Shown one piece after another: positions 54,604 to 63,107 of a DNA stretch of 64,000 nucleotides. The translations under genes and the position numbers were made by a program. Numbering within the stretch: position 1 is the stretch's first letter; every line of letters starts with the position of its first letter. The notes under the pieces are model-generated. The model saw only the letters and a list, made by a program, of their open reading frames with translations. It ran no database searches and was not told where the DNA came from. The DNA lies in contig NZ_KB893319.1 of NCBI RefSeq assembly GCF_000374045.1, forward strand, positions 62,170-126,169, written 5' to 3'. This DNA is from Segetibacter koreensis DSM 18137. Its GTDB lineage: Bacteria > Bacteroidota > Bacteroidia > Chitinophagales > Chitinophagaceae.

Positions 54604-56955
54604 ATGTCTAATTATTTGAATGAACTGAATGAGCAGCAGCGTGAGGCAGTTATCCATAAAGAGGGGCCGATTATGATCGTAGCCGGGGCGGGAAGTGGTA
54701 AAACAAAAGTACTTACGACTCGCATCGCCCATTTGATGAGTGTACATAAAATTGATGCTTTTAATATATTGGCGCTGACTTTTACAAACAAAGCAGCTGC
54801 AGAAATGAAGGAAAGGGTGGAAAAAATTCTCGGCAATACCGAAGCGAGAAATTTATACATCGGAACATTTCATAGCGTATTTGCAAGAATATTACGAGCA
54901 GAGGCGCCAAAAATAGGGTATCCCAACAATTTTACTATCTACGATACTGATGACAGCCGCAGCGTGCTGAAAACAGTAATAAACGAATTAAACCTCGACG
55001 ATAAACACTATAAACCAAATGTAGTTCACAATCGTATTTCACAAGCTAAAAATGCTTTGGTCGGCCCGGTGGATTACCAGAATGACTATTACATTCAGCA
55101 GGAAGACCAGCGGGCAAACCGGCCATTGATTAGTCAAATTTATCAGGGCTATGCTGCACGTTGCTTTAAGAACGGAGCAATGGATTACGATGATTTATTG
55201 TTTAAGATGTATGAACTGCTGCGTGATTTCCCGGAAGTCTTGTATAAGTACCAGCACAAATTTAAATACATAATGATTGATGAGTACCAGGATACAAATG
55301 CGGTACAATATCAAATCATAAAACTGCTGGCTGCCGTGCATGAAAACATTGCAGTCGTTGGTGACGATGCACAAAGTATTTATAGCTTTCGCGGCGCGAC
55401 TATCGAGAATATTTTGCAGTTTCAGAAAGATTATGATGACGTAAAAGTGGTAAAACTCGAGCAGAATTATAGGAGTACACAAAGCATTTTAAACGTTGCC
55501 AACGAGGTTATTAAAAATAATAAAGGTCAGATACCCAAAGATTTGTGGACGCAAAACCTCGAAGGAGAAAAAATAAGACTTGTTCGTAGCATGACAGATA
55601 ACGATGAGGGAAAATTTGTTGCGGACACTATACAAGAACAAAAGCTGCGCAATCATTTTTATAATCGTGATTTCGCTATTTTATACCGTACCAACGCCCA
55701 AAGCCGGTCCTTCGAGGAAAGTCTTAGGAGAATGGGGATTCCCTATAGAATTTATGGTGGGTTGAGCTTCTATCAGCGCAAAGAGATCAAGGATGTTTTG
55801 GCTTATTTAAGAGTTATTGTAAATACCCGGGATGAAGAAGCATTGAAAAGAATTATTAATTATCCTGTTCGCGGAATTGGTAAAACTACCATAGAGAAGG
55901 CTGTGATTTTAGCGAATGAGCATAATATAAGTATGTGGGATGTAATAAGTAAAGCCGGGGAATTTGGTTTTAAGGCAGGAACCCTTGAGGCTGTAAATAA
56001 TTTCGTCACAATGATCCGGTACTTTCAAAGTATGCTCACCAGCAAAAACGCATATGATGTGGCCGTGCAGGTCGGCAAGCATACAAATATTGTAAAGGAA
56101 CTTTTCAATGATAAAACGACGGAGGGGCTGGCTCGCTATGAAAACATACAGGAGTTACTAAACTCTATAAAAGAATGGACGGAGAGCCCGAGTAATGATG
56201 ATGGTGAATTGGGGGATAAATCGCTCGGGAGTTATTTGCAACAAATAACATTATTAACAGACGCTGATGACGACAAAGAAAACAGTGATGTGGTAAAATT
56301 GATGACAATACATGCCGCAAAAGGCCTCGAATTCTCATGTGTATTTGTGGGCGGAATTGAGGAAACGTTATTTCCAAGTGCTATGTCAATAAATACGCGC
56401 GAAGAGTTGGAAGAAGAACGCAGATTATTTTATGTAGCTGTCACCAGGGCAAAAAAGCATTTATGGTTAACGTATGCAAATACCCGTTACCGTTTTGGGC
56501 AGTTGGTACAAAATGAGCCCAGCCGGTTTATAGCAGAAATGCCGGAGCAATATATAGATAAAAGTTTTGCAGGTGGCGGCGCGCGTAACCAGGGATATAA
56601 CGACTTTGGTGGCACTTCAGCTTTTGCAAGAATGAATGGAGGTTCTCAAAACAATGCAGCAAGAGTAGCTGAAAAATATGGACCTCCGCCAAACAAAAGA
56701 GAATCGAAACCCGCATATATGCCTGCTGCTCCTGTTACCCCGAAGGTGGTTGAACATAAACCGTCCGCCGACTTTGCCGCAAGTGATACCTCTGGTTTGC
56801 AGGCAGGGCAAAGGGTGGAGCATCAGAAATTTGGTTTTGGCGAAGTTTTAAAGATGGAAGGAGCTGCACATAACCCTATTGCTACGGTGAATTTTGAAAA
56901 TAACGGGGAAAAAAAGATTATGTTAAACTATGCTAAGCTGAGAATTGTAGAATAA
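54604..56955 (+). CDS. UvrD/PcrA-type DNA helicase
   Basis: A 783-residue superfamily 1A helicase that unwinds DNA 3' to 5' in repair and replication. Motif I is GPIMIVAGAGSGKT, Ia is LALTFTNKAA, II is YIMIDEYQDTN, III is GDDAQSIYSFRGA, IV is LEQNYRST, V is KLMTIHAAKGLEF, and VI is VAVTRAKKHLWLTYA. All are intact. The C-terminal tail (about 660-783) is Gly/Asn/Pro-rich followed by a Tudor-like fold ending HQKFGFGEVLKMEG and NFENNGEKKIMLNYAKL. That layout fits PcrA. UvrD and PcrA cannot be separated by motifs alone. Confidence 0.93.
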   Translation: MSNYLNELNEQQREAVIHKEGPIMIVAGAGSGKTKVLTTRIAHLMSVHKIDAFNILALTFTNKAAAEMKERVEKILGNTEARNLYIGTFHSVFARILRAEAPKIGYPNNFTIYDTDDSRSVLKTVINELNLDDKHYKPNVVHNRISQAKNALVGPVDYQNDYYIQQEDQRANRPLISQIYQGYAARCFKNGAMDYDDLLFKMYELLRDFPEVLYKYQHKFKYIMIDEYQDTNAVQYQIIKLLAAVHENIAVVGDDAQSIYSFRGATIENILQFQKDYDDVKVVKLEQNYRSTQSILNVANEVIKNNKGQIPKDLWTQNLEGEKIRLVRSMTDNDEGKFVADTIQEQKLRNHFYNRDFAILYRTNAQSRSFEESLRRMGIPYRIYGGLSFYQRKEIKDVLAYLRVIVNTRDEEALKRIINYPVRGIGKTTIEKAVILANEHNISMWDVISKAGEFGFKAGTLEAVNNFVTMIRYFQSMLTSKNAYDVAVQVGKHTNIVKELFNDKTTEGLARYENIQELLNSIKEWTESPSNDDGELGDKSLGSYLQQITLLTDADDDKENSDVVKLMTIHAAKGLEFSCVFVGGIEETLFPSAMSINTREELEEERRLFYVAVTRAKKHLWLTYANTRYRFGQLVQNEPSRFIAEMPEQYIDKSFAGGGARNQGYNDFGGTSAFARMNGGSQNNAARVAEKYGPPPNKRESKPAYMPAAPVTPKVVEHKPSADFAASDTSGLQAGQRVEHQKFGFGEVLKMEGAAHNPIATVNFENNGEKKIMLNYAKLRIVE

Positions 56956-57039
56956 GTAGGATATTTCACAATTTTGACGGGTAAAAAGATGTAAATCAGA
57001 AAATGGCATGATAATAGTATCAATGTCTAAAATTTTTAT

Positions 57040-57324
57040 ATGAAAAAAGCAATCATCTTATTATCAATGGGTTTTGCACTTGCTTATTGCACTCCATCTC
57101 AGCAGGCAGACCAAACAACAACAAGCAGCAGCACTACAACTGATAGCACCGGAACATCAGGAACTTCGGGCATGGGAACTTCAGGTACCGGTACAGATGC
57201 CTCTAGTGGTACTACAGGTAGTGGAACAACAGGCGGAACTACTACTGATACTACAGGTAGTGGAACCACAGGTGGAACAACAGGTGGAACTACTACTGAC
57301 ACTACTACTGCGCCGCATAAATAA
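57040..57324 (+). CDS. Thr/Gly-repeat small lipoprotein
   Basis: A 94-residue protein with an N-terminal lipoprotein signal (LSMGFALAYCTPS) and a mature part almost entirely of Thr, Ser and Gly. It contains two copies of a 39-bp unit (57211-57249 and 57250 onward) encoding TTGSGTTGGTTTD-type sequence. No fold is expected. It may be a surface spacer or cell-wall-associated peptide. ATG is the start and a terminator follows closely. The repeats could change number by slippage. Confidence 0.6.
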   Translation: MKKAIILLSMGFALAYCTPSQQADQTTTSSSTTTDSTGTSGTSGMGTSGTGTDASSGTTGSGTTGGTTTDTTGSGTTGGTTGGTTTDTTTAPHK

Positions 57325-57346
57325 AGTAATTAATGTAAAAAATCAG

Positions 57347-57383
57347 AGCCTCAGTATTTGTAAAAAATGTTGGGGCTTTTTTT
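57347..57383 (+). terminator. Intrinsic terminator
   Basis: AGCCTCAGTATT (57347-57358) pairs with AATGTTGGGGCT (57366-57377) through several G-U pairs, followed by seven T. Confidence 0.8.
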
Positions 57384-57594
57384 ATTAATCGGTAAGTATT
57401 GGCATCTCAATGCGTCCTGCTTCTTTCGATTTTTGTTCTAGAATGATGAGAAGTCACAGCTCTTGATAAGGCGTGAAAAGTGAGAAGCGGTTGTAACGGA
57501 TATTTCAAAACTGCTGACGTTTTTTTATTTCTCATCCTAAAATACGCATAAATATGCGATAGGGCGGCATTTACCTCTGCTGTATTTTTGTGGT

Positions 57595-58227
57595 ATGATT
57601 AAACTACTGATATACGAAGATAACCCGCAATTGAGGGAAGGACTTACTATGCTCCTTAACGGTTCTGATGGTTTTGAAGTGCTGGCTTCTTTTAAAAATT
57701 GCAGTAATGTGTTGCAGGAGCTTAGAATCTATAAGCCTGACGTGATTTTAATGGATATTGATATGCCGGGTTCGGATGGCATCGAGGGCCTTAAACAGAT
57801 AAGGTTAGTTGATAATGAAGTGAAGATTTTGATGCTTACAGTTTTTGATGACAACAAAAATGTATTTGAAGCAATAAGCAACGGCGCAAATGGGTACGTA
57901 TTAAAGAAAACTCCTCCTGCTAAGTTAATAGAATATATACAGGAAGCAAATTCTGGCGGTGCACCTATGACTTCTTCCATTGCTACTCAAGTTTTAAAAA
58001 TGTTTTCTTCTTTACATAGTGAAAAGGGAGAAAATTACAATCTTTCTGAAAGGGAAAAGCAAGTATTGCACCTACTAGTAAATGGTTATAGCTATAAAAT
58101 GATCTCTGCCGAAATGTTTATTGCTATTGACACTGTTCGTTCTCATATAAAAAAAATATATGAAAAACTTCACGTAAACTCTAAAAGTGAGGCAGTTGCA
58201 AAAGCTTTTAAAGACAGAATAGTATAA
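57595..58227 (+). CDS. NarL/FixJ-family response regulator
   Basis: A 210-residue two-component regulator. The receiver domain has the acid pair (IYEDN), phosphoacceptor Asp in VILMDIDMPGSDG, Thr in MLTVFDD, and Lys in VLKKTPP. The C-terminal LuxR-type HTH is LSEREKQVLHLLVNGYSYKMISAEMFIAIDTVRSHIKKIYEKL. The cognate histidine kinase is not adjacent in this window. The upstream TATTTTTG (57583-57590) lies too near the ATG to be a normal -7 element, so the start or promoter may differ. Confidence 0.9.
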   Translation: MIKLLIYEDNPQLREGLTMLLNGSDGFEVLASFKNCSNVLQELRIYKPDVILMDIDMPGSDGIEGLKQIRLVDNEVKILMLTVFDDNKNVFEAISNGANGYVLKKTPPAKLIEYIQEANSGGAPMTSSIATQVLKMFSSLHSEKGENYNLSEREKQVLHLLVNGYSYKMISAEMFIAIDTVRSHIKKIYEKLHVNSKSEAVAKAFKDRIV

Positions 58228-58240
58228 GAGTTGTTTAAAA

Positions 58241-60154
58241 TTATTGTGCTATAACTACAAATTCAGTCCTTCTGTTCATTGCTCGTCCGGCCTCTGTTTT
58301 GTTGTCTGCAACTGGTTTCGTTTCTCCAAAACCTTTGTAGAGTAAGCGTTTTATATCTATGCCTTTAGTAACGAGATAATCAACCACTGCCTTTGCGCGG
58401 CTTGTTGAAAGTTTAAGATTTTCTGCTGGCTTTCCTACATTATCTGTATACCCGTTTATTTGAAGTTTTAGCGTTGGGTTTTCGGTTAGTAATTGCAACA
58501 ATTTGTTTATTTCTATGAGACTTATTTCCTGCAATTGTGCCGAATTTGTTTCAAAAAAGATATTTTTTAAAACAAGCGAAGCATTTAATTCAATAGGTTT
58601 TAGCGGAATATCTTTATTATAAGTGCTATCTGGTTGATTTTTACTTAAAGGAAATATTTCGCTATAAAATAAATATCCTTTTCTGTTAACAGTAAAAGTG
58701 TAGTCCTTTCCTACGGGTAATGTTATAAAATAATTTCCTGTTTCGTCTGTTTGCACGTTGCTAACGGTTTGCTGGTTAGTATTATCAACAAGTTCGACGG
58801 CGCTTGGCAAGCCTTTGCGTGTTTTTATATCATACACTTTTCCCTTCACATATAAGGTTCGTGCTGGCCGCACGTCAGGCCTTAATTCAAACGTATAAAT
58901 ATCTAATCCTCCGCGGCTATCACTTCTGTCGCTTGCGTAAAAGGCTGTTTTCCCATCCGCACTTACAAACAGGCTTCCTTCATTTTCTATAGTATTAATA
59001 GGATACCCTAAGTTTTCGGGATTGCTCCATTCGTTATTTGGTCCTTTTCTGCAAAGGAAAATATCACTGTTACCATAGCCAGGCAAGCCATCGCTGGTAA
59101 AGTATAGAGTGGCATTATCTGCATGAATAAAAGGCGCAAGTTCATCACCAACCGTATTAATAGATGAACCCATATTTTTAGCTGGTCCCCATTTGCCATT
59201 AGGCATGCGATAACTAACATATAAATCTTTACCGCCATAGCCACCCGGCCTGTTACTGCTAAAATACAACGCTCTTTTATCTGGGCTTAAACTTGGCGAG
59301 CTTTCCCAGCTTTCTGTATTAATGTTTCTTCCCAGGTTTTCCGGCTCACTCCATCCTGTAGGTGTATAATAAGAGATGTACAAGTCGAAGTCGCCGTATC
59401 CGCCGGGAAAATTGTAACCTGCAAAAATGAGCCATTCTCCATCCTGTGAAATGTTGATTGCACCTTTTGAAGGCTCTGCATTTATATCTCCATTAATAAG
59501 TTTTGACTTGGAATATTTTTTTTCATCCAGAATTGTAGATTCAAAAAAGTCTTCACGAAATCCTTCGCCTCTTCTCGTAAAAACAAACATGCTGTCATTT
59601 ATGGTAATAGAAGGGTAGTATTCACTCTTTTCAGAGTTTACGCTATCGCCTAAATTTATCGGTGCAAATACATAGTTTCCAACCGGATTTTTATTGCCAT
59701 ACTGTACGCCAAACTCGTAAGTTCGTTTACGATACTCACCGCTTTTACGGCTTCTGTCGCTAAGTTCTTTTATTGAAAGAAATTGGTTAATAGCATTTAA
59801 TGCGTCATTAAATCGGCCAAGACCGGCAAGATTTATTGAATAGGGAAGGTAGAAAAAACGAAAATAGGACGTATCAATTGCTTTTCCTCTTTCAAAATAT
59901 TCAACGGATGTTTTATAATCTTTCAATTCTCCGTAAACGCTTGCTAAAGACAAAATCGCATCTGCGAATTTTCCATCTGTTTCAATTGCTTTCTTTAAAA
60001 GAGGAATAGATTCTTTAAACTGGTCGTTTTGCAGCCTAAGTAAGGCTCTTTCGTATAGATCGATTGCTTTTTTATTTACCTTATCTGCATTATAAGTTTG
60101 TGCAGCGACCGACAAAGCAAGCCCTATAAAAAATAAAAAAAAAGTGGTTTTCAT
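58241..60154 (-). CDS. PorE-like TPR/PD40/OmpA protein
   Basis: A 637-residue exported protein with a signal peptide (FFLFFIGLALSVAAQ). Domain order is tetratricopeptide repeats (about 20-125), PD40/WD40-like beta-propeller repeats (about 165-415) with SPSLSPDKRALYFSSNRPGG, a carboxypeptidase regulatory-like domain (about 430-510), and a C-terminal OmpA peptidoglycan-binding domain (LQINGYTDNVGKPAENLKLS, SRAKAVVDYLVTKGID). PorE of the type IX secretion system has the same order. It lacks the lipobox seen in PorE. Other Bacteroidota OmpA proteins share this layout, so a T9SS role is possible but unproven. Confidence 0.85.
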   Translation of the reverse strand: MKTTFFLFFIGLALSVAAQTYNADKVNKKAIDLYERALLRLQNDQFKESIPLLKKAIETDGKFADAILSLASVYGELKDYKTSVEYFERGKAIDTSYFRFFYLPYSINLAGLGRFNDALNAINQFLSIKELSDRSRKSGEYRKRTYEFGVQYGNKNPVGNYVFAPINLGDSVNSEKSEYYPSITINDSMFVFTRRGEGFREDFFESTILDEKKYSKSKLINGDINAEPSKGAINISQDGEWLIFAGYNFPGGYGDFDLYISYYTPTGWSEPENLGRNINTESWESSPSLSPDKRALYFSSNRPGGYGGKDLYVSYRMPNGKWGPAKNMGSSINTVGDELAPFIHADNATLYFTSDGLPGYGNSDIFLCRKGPNNEWSNPENLGYPINTIENEGSLFVSADGKTAFYASDRSDSRGGLDIYTFELRPDVRPARTLYVKGKVYDIKTRKGLPSAVELVDNTNQQTVSNVQTDETGNYFITLPVGKDYTFTVNRKGYLFYSEIFPLSKNQPDSTYNKDIPLKPIELNASLVLKNIFFETNSAQLQEISLIEINKLLQLLTENPTLKLQINGYTDNVGKPAENLKLSTSRAKAVVDYLVTKGIDIKRLLYKGFGETKPVADNKTEAGRAMNRRTEFVVIAQ

Positions 60155-60327
60155 AAATACTGTTGAAATAAAGGTCGTGAAACTTTTTTTGAAGTTCGTT
60201 GAATTTTCGAACCCAACATAACCTCTTTGCCCTCTTTATAAAGGAGAATTAATTTAGTTTTTTACGCACCAAAAGAATTGCCGAACTTTTTCTAATGCTC
60301 AGTATTTAAAAATAAATTTTGCTTCTC

Positions 60328-61458
60328 TTACTTGAGAACTTCTGAAAGTTTATTAGTTAAGTCCTGGCCTCTTAAAGAGCTCGCAATTATTTTTCCGGCA
60401 GGATCAACCAATACATTAAAAGGAATACCATCAAAACCATAAGCCTGCACTGCGGCACTTTCCCACTGTTTAAGATCACTCATATGTGTCCATGTTAAAT
60501 GGTCTTTTTCGATAGCTTTTTGCCATGCTGCTTTATCCTCGTCTAATGATACGCCTAAAACAGTAAAGTTTTTATTTTTAAATTGATTGTAGGCAGCCAC
60601 AACATTTGGATTTTCCTGACGGCAAGGTCCGCACCAGCTAGCCCAAAAATCAATCAACACGAATTTTCCTTTGAAGCTGCTTATGCTAACTGGTTTTCCA
60701 TTTACATCATTCATAGTTAGGTCAGGGGCCGGCTGATTGAGTAATGCATAGGTTTTTTCGGCTGTTTGTTCTGGCGCCTTTACAGCAAGCATACTCTTTA
60801 TTTTTGCAAGACCTGAGTGCTCAGGGAATCTTTTTGCGGTTGCATCTACCATTGATTTAATTTCTTCGTTTGGTATTGTCTGGCTGGCAATGCCAAGAGC
60901 ATACAAAGAAGCAGAAGGACTGTTTGTATTATTAATATAATCTTTCAACATCTTGTTCAAACCTGCTATTTCCTGGTCGTTTCTTGTTTGTAAAGCCTCC
61001 GCTGCACTGTCATGTCCGGGAAGTGCCCGAACACTATCAATTTTTTTGAATGTTATAAGAATGGCAGAATCTTTACTGCGGTAATCTTCAAATAACTTAT
61101 GCAGACTTTCAGAAGCAGGCGAACCTTCTACTGTATAATTTCTATAGTCATTTATATCAAGATGAAGTTTTATATCATTATTGTCATTTATCAAAACGAC
61201 ATCAGGACCGTTTTCAATTACTAACCTGTAAATGCCTTCTTCACTTGCCCGTCCTCTTAAAGTAAATGAACCTTTATCTTTAAGAATTGTAGAGTCGAAA
61301 ATCACAGGTTGGGCTATTCCGTAAGGAGTTTCCATCAATAGCACTTTTTTGCCCGTAGCATTTTCTATAACTCCGCTTACAATAAAAGCACCGTGTTTTT
61401 TCTGCTGACACGATGCCATTACAACTACCAACAGTGCTAGGTATAATATTCTTTTCAT
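60328..61458 (-). CDS. TlpA/ResA-like thioredoxin lipoprotein with DUF4369
   Basis: A 376-residue lipoprotein (LALLVVVMASCQQ). The N-terminal part (about 25-125) is a DUF4369-type domain, common in Bacteroidota exported thioredoxins. The C-terminal thioredoxin fold (about 235-376) has the redox motif WASWCGPCRQ and the cis-Pro segment FDGIPFNVLVDPAG. These proteins reduce or form disulfides outside the cytoplasm, often for cytochrome c maturation or protein folding. It is between gatB (38 bp) and the PorE-like gene on the same strand. Confidence 0.87.
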   Translation of the reverse strand: MKRILYLALLVVVMASCQQKKHGAFIVSGVIENATGKKVLLMETPYGIAQPVIFDSTILKDKGSFTLRGRASEEGIYRLVIENGPDVVLINDNNDIKLHLDINDYRNYTVEGSPASESLHKLFEDYRSKDSAILITFKKIDSVRALPGHDSAAEALQTRNDQEIAGLNKMLKDYINNTNSPSASLYALGIASQTIPNEEIKSMVDATAKRFPEHSGLAKIKSMLAVKAPEQTAEKTYALLNQPAPDLTMNDVNGKPVSISSFKGKFVLIDFWASWCGPCRQENPNVVAAYNQFKNKNFTVLGVSLDEDKAAWQKAIEKDHLTWTHMSDLKQWESAAVQAYGFDGIPFNVLVDPAGKIIASSLRGQDLTNKLSEVLK

Positions 61459-61496
61459 GCTTTTTAGAACAATTTTTTTAAATCCGTTTTTTTTTA

Positions 61497-62939
61497 TTAT
61501 TTAAGTTTTTCTTCAAGAATTTGTGTGGCCACTTTTGGGTCTGCCTTTCCTTTGCTTACTTTTTTTACTTCACCTACAAATAATCCTATTAATCCTTTTT
61601 TACCTTTTTTATACTCTTTTACCTTTTCAGGCATTTTGTTAACTACTTCATTTACCCATGCCTCAATATCTGCACTTCCGCTTACCTGTAGCAGGTTAAG
61701 TTCAGTTGCTATCTGCAAAGGTTCTTTTTCAGGATATTGCAATAAGACTGGTAAAATTTTTAATGAGGCTACAGAAAAGTTCACTTTGCCTTCATCTACA
61801 AGCGATATTAGATTTGCAAGAGTTTTGGGCTGTAAATCAATTTCAGCAAAAGAAATGTTTTTTTCATTTACTACCTGTCTCAACGGACCCAGCATCCAGT
61901 TTGCAATAGCTTTATAGTTTTTTGAAAACTCCGTTGTCTTTTCAAAAAAAACGGCGGTAGATTTTTCATCGCATAGCTGGCTCGCATCATATTCGTTCAG
62001 CCCCAGGGAAAGGTAACGCGTATATAAGTCATTAGGCAAAGCTGGAAGGGAAGCTTTTATGCCTGAAATAAATTGTTCTGTTAATTGAAAAGGTGTCAAA
62101 TCAGGCTCGGGGAAATAGCGGTAATCATTTGCTTCTTCTTTATCGCGTATAGCAAAAGTAGTATCTGTTGCTGCATCAAAGCTGCGGGTTTGCTGTATAA
62201 TGGTTTCACCTTTCTCAACCATTGCAATCATTCGATCGATTTCGTATTCGATTGCTTTTTTTACATTTCTTATCGAATTGAGGTTTTTCACTTCGACCTT
62301 AGTTCCCAGGGTTGTTTTGCCTTTTAAACGAATAGATACATTTGCATCGCATCGAAGACTGCCTTCTTCCATATTTCCGTCACACACATCAATCCATCTT
62401 ACCAGCTTTCTTATTTCGGTTACATATTGAAAGGCTTCTTCGGCCGATTGCATATCAGGCTCTGTTACTATTTCAATTAATGGCACGCCTGCCCGGTTAT
62501 AATCTATACAAGTATAATTTTCATCCGCGTCATGAATGCTTTTTCCCGCATCTTCTTCAAGATGAATACGGTTAAGCTTTACATTTTTTTCACCCTTGTT
62601 TGTTCTTATCAACACATTTCCCCCTTTACATATAGGAGTAGTATGTTGTGAGATCTGGTAGCCTTTAGGAAGATCAGGGTAAAAATAATTTTTTCGGGCA
62701 AAATAATTATATTCTTCAATTTCACAATTACACGCTAATCCCATTTTAATCGCATATTCGACAGCCTTTTTATTTGTTTTTGGCAATGTGCCGGGATGGC
62801 CTAAAGTAATTGGGCTAATATGTGTGTTAGGTTCGGCGCCGAAAGATGCACTGTCACCCGCAAACAATTTGCTTTGGGTATGTAACTGGGCGTGAACTTC
62901 TAGGCCAATTACAGCTTCGTATTTTTCGTTTGCATTCAT
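61497..62939 (-). CDS. gatB: Asp-tRNA(Asn)/Glu-tRNA(Gln) amidotransferase subunit B
   Basis: GatB is the kinase/tRNA-binding subunit of the GatCAB enzyme that converts Glu-tRNA(Gln) to Gln-tRNA(Gln) (and/or Asp-tRNA(Asn) to Asn-tRNA(Asn)). The 480-residue protein has YEAVIGLEVHAQL, SPITLGHPGTLP, LPKGYQISQHTTP, DYNRAGVPLIEIVTEPD, and the GatB/YqeY domain at the C-terminus (VGEVKKVSKGKADPK). Start is ATG 62939. gatA and gatC are not in the window. A hairpin lies 18 bp upstream of the start. Confidence 0.96.
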   Translation of the reverse strand: MNANEKYEAVIGLEVHAQLHTQSKLFAGDSASFGAEPNTHISPITLGHPGTLPKTNKKAVEYAIKMGLACNCEIEEYNYFARKNYFYPDLPKGYQISQHTTPICKGGNVLIRTNKGEKNVKLNRIHLEEDAGKSIHDADENYTCIDYNRAGVPLIEIVTEPDMQSAEEAFQYVTEIRKLVRWIDVCDGNMEEGSLRCDANVSIRLKGKTTLGTKVEVKNLNSIRNVKKAIEYEIDRMIAMVEKGETIIQQTRSFDAATDTTFAIRDKEEANDYRYFPEPDLTPFQLTEQFISGIKASLPALPNDLYTRYLSLGLNEYDASQLCDEKSTAVFFEKTTEFSKNYKAIANWMLGPLRQVVNEKNISFAEIDLQPKTLANLISLVDEGKVNFSVASLKILPVLLQYPEKEPLQIATELNLLQVSGSADIEAWVNEVVNKMPEKVKEYKKGKKGLIGLFVGEVKKVSKGKADPKVATQILEEKLK

Positions 62940-62956
62940 TATACAAAAATAAACAA

Positions 62957-62972
62957 CCCCTTGACAAAGGGG
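62957..62972. repeat. Small hairpin before gatB
   Basis: CCCCTT (62957-62962) pairs with AAGGGG (62967-62972), loop GACA. It lies in the gatB leader. Function not evident. Confidence 0.5.
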
Positions 62973-63048
62973 GCAGTAAAGGTATTATTATTAAAAGTAA
63001 GCAGGAGTTTAAGAGTTGTTACAAAATTTATTTAAATGTTTTTATAAA

Positions 63049-63078
63049 AAAGCCGTTGATTATGAAAACAACGGCTTT
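63049..63078 (-). terminator. Terminator after PDZ gene
   Basis: On the - strand AAAGCCGTTG and CAACGGCTTT form a 10-bp stem with a 10-base loop, followed by TTTTATAAA. It follows the PDZ-protein stop by 29 bp. Confidence 0.8.
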
Positions 63079-63107
63079 GTGAGGATTAAAAAAGGGAAGT
63101 TTATTTT

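Noticed and set aside
57583-57590. TATTTTTG as the -7 element of the response regulator gene
   Set aside because: It ends four bases before the start codon, leaving no leader, and no -33 element is at the right distance.
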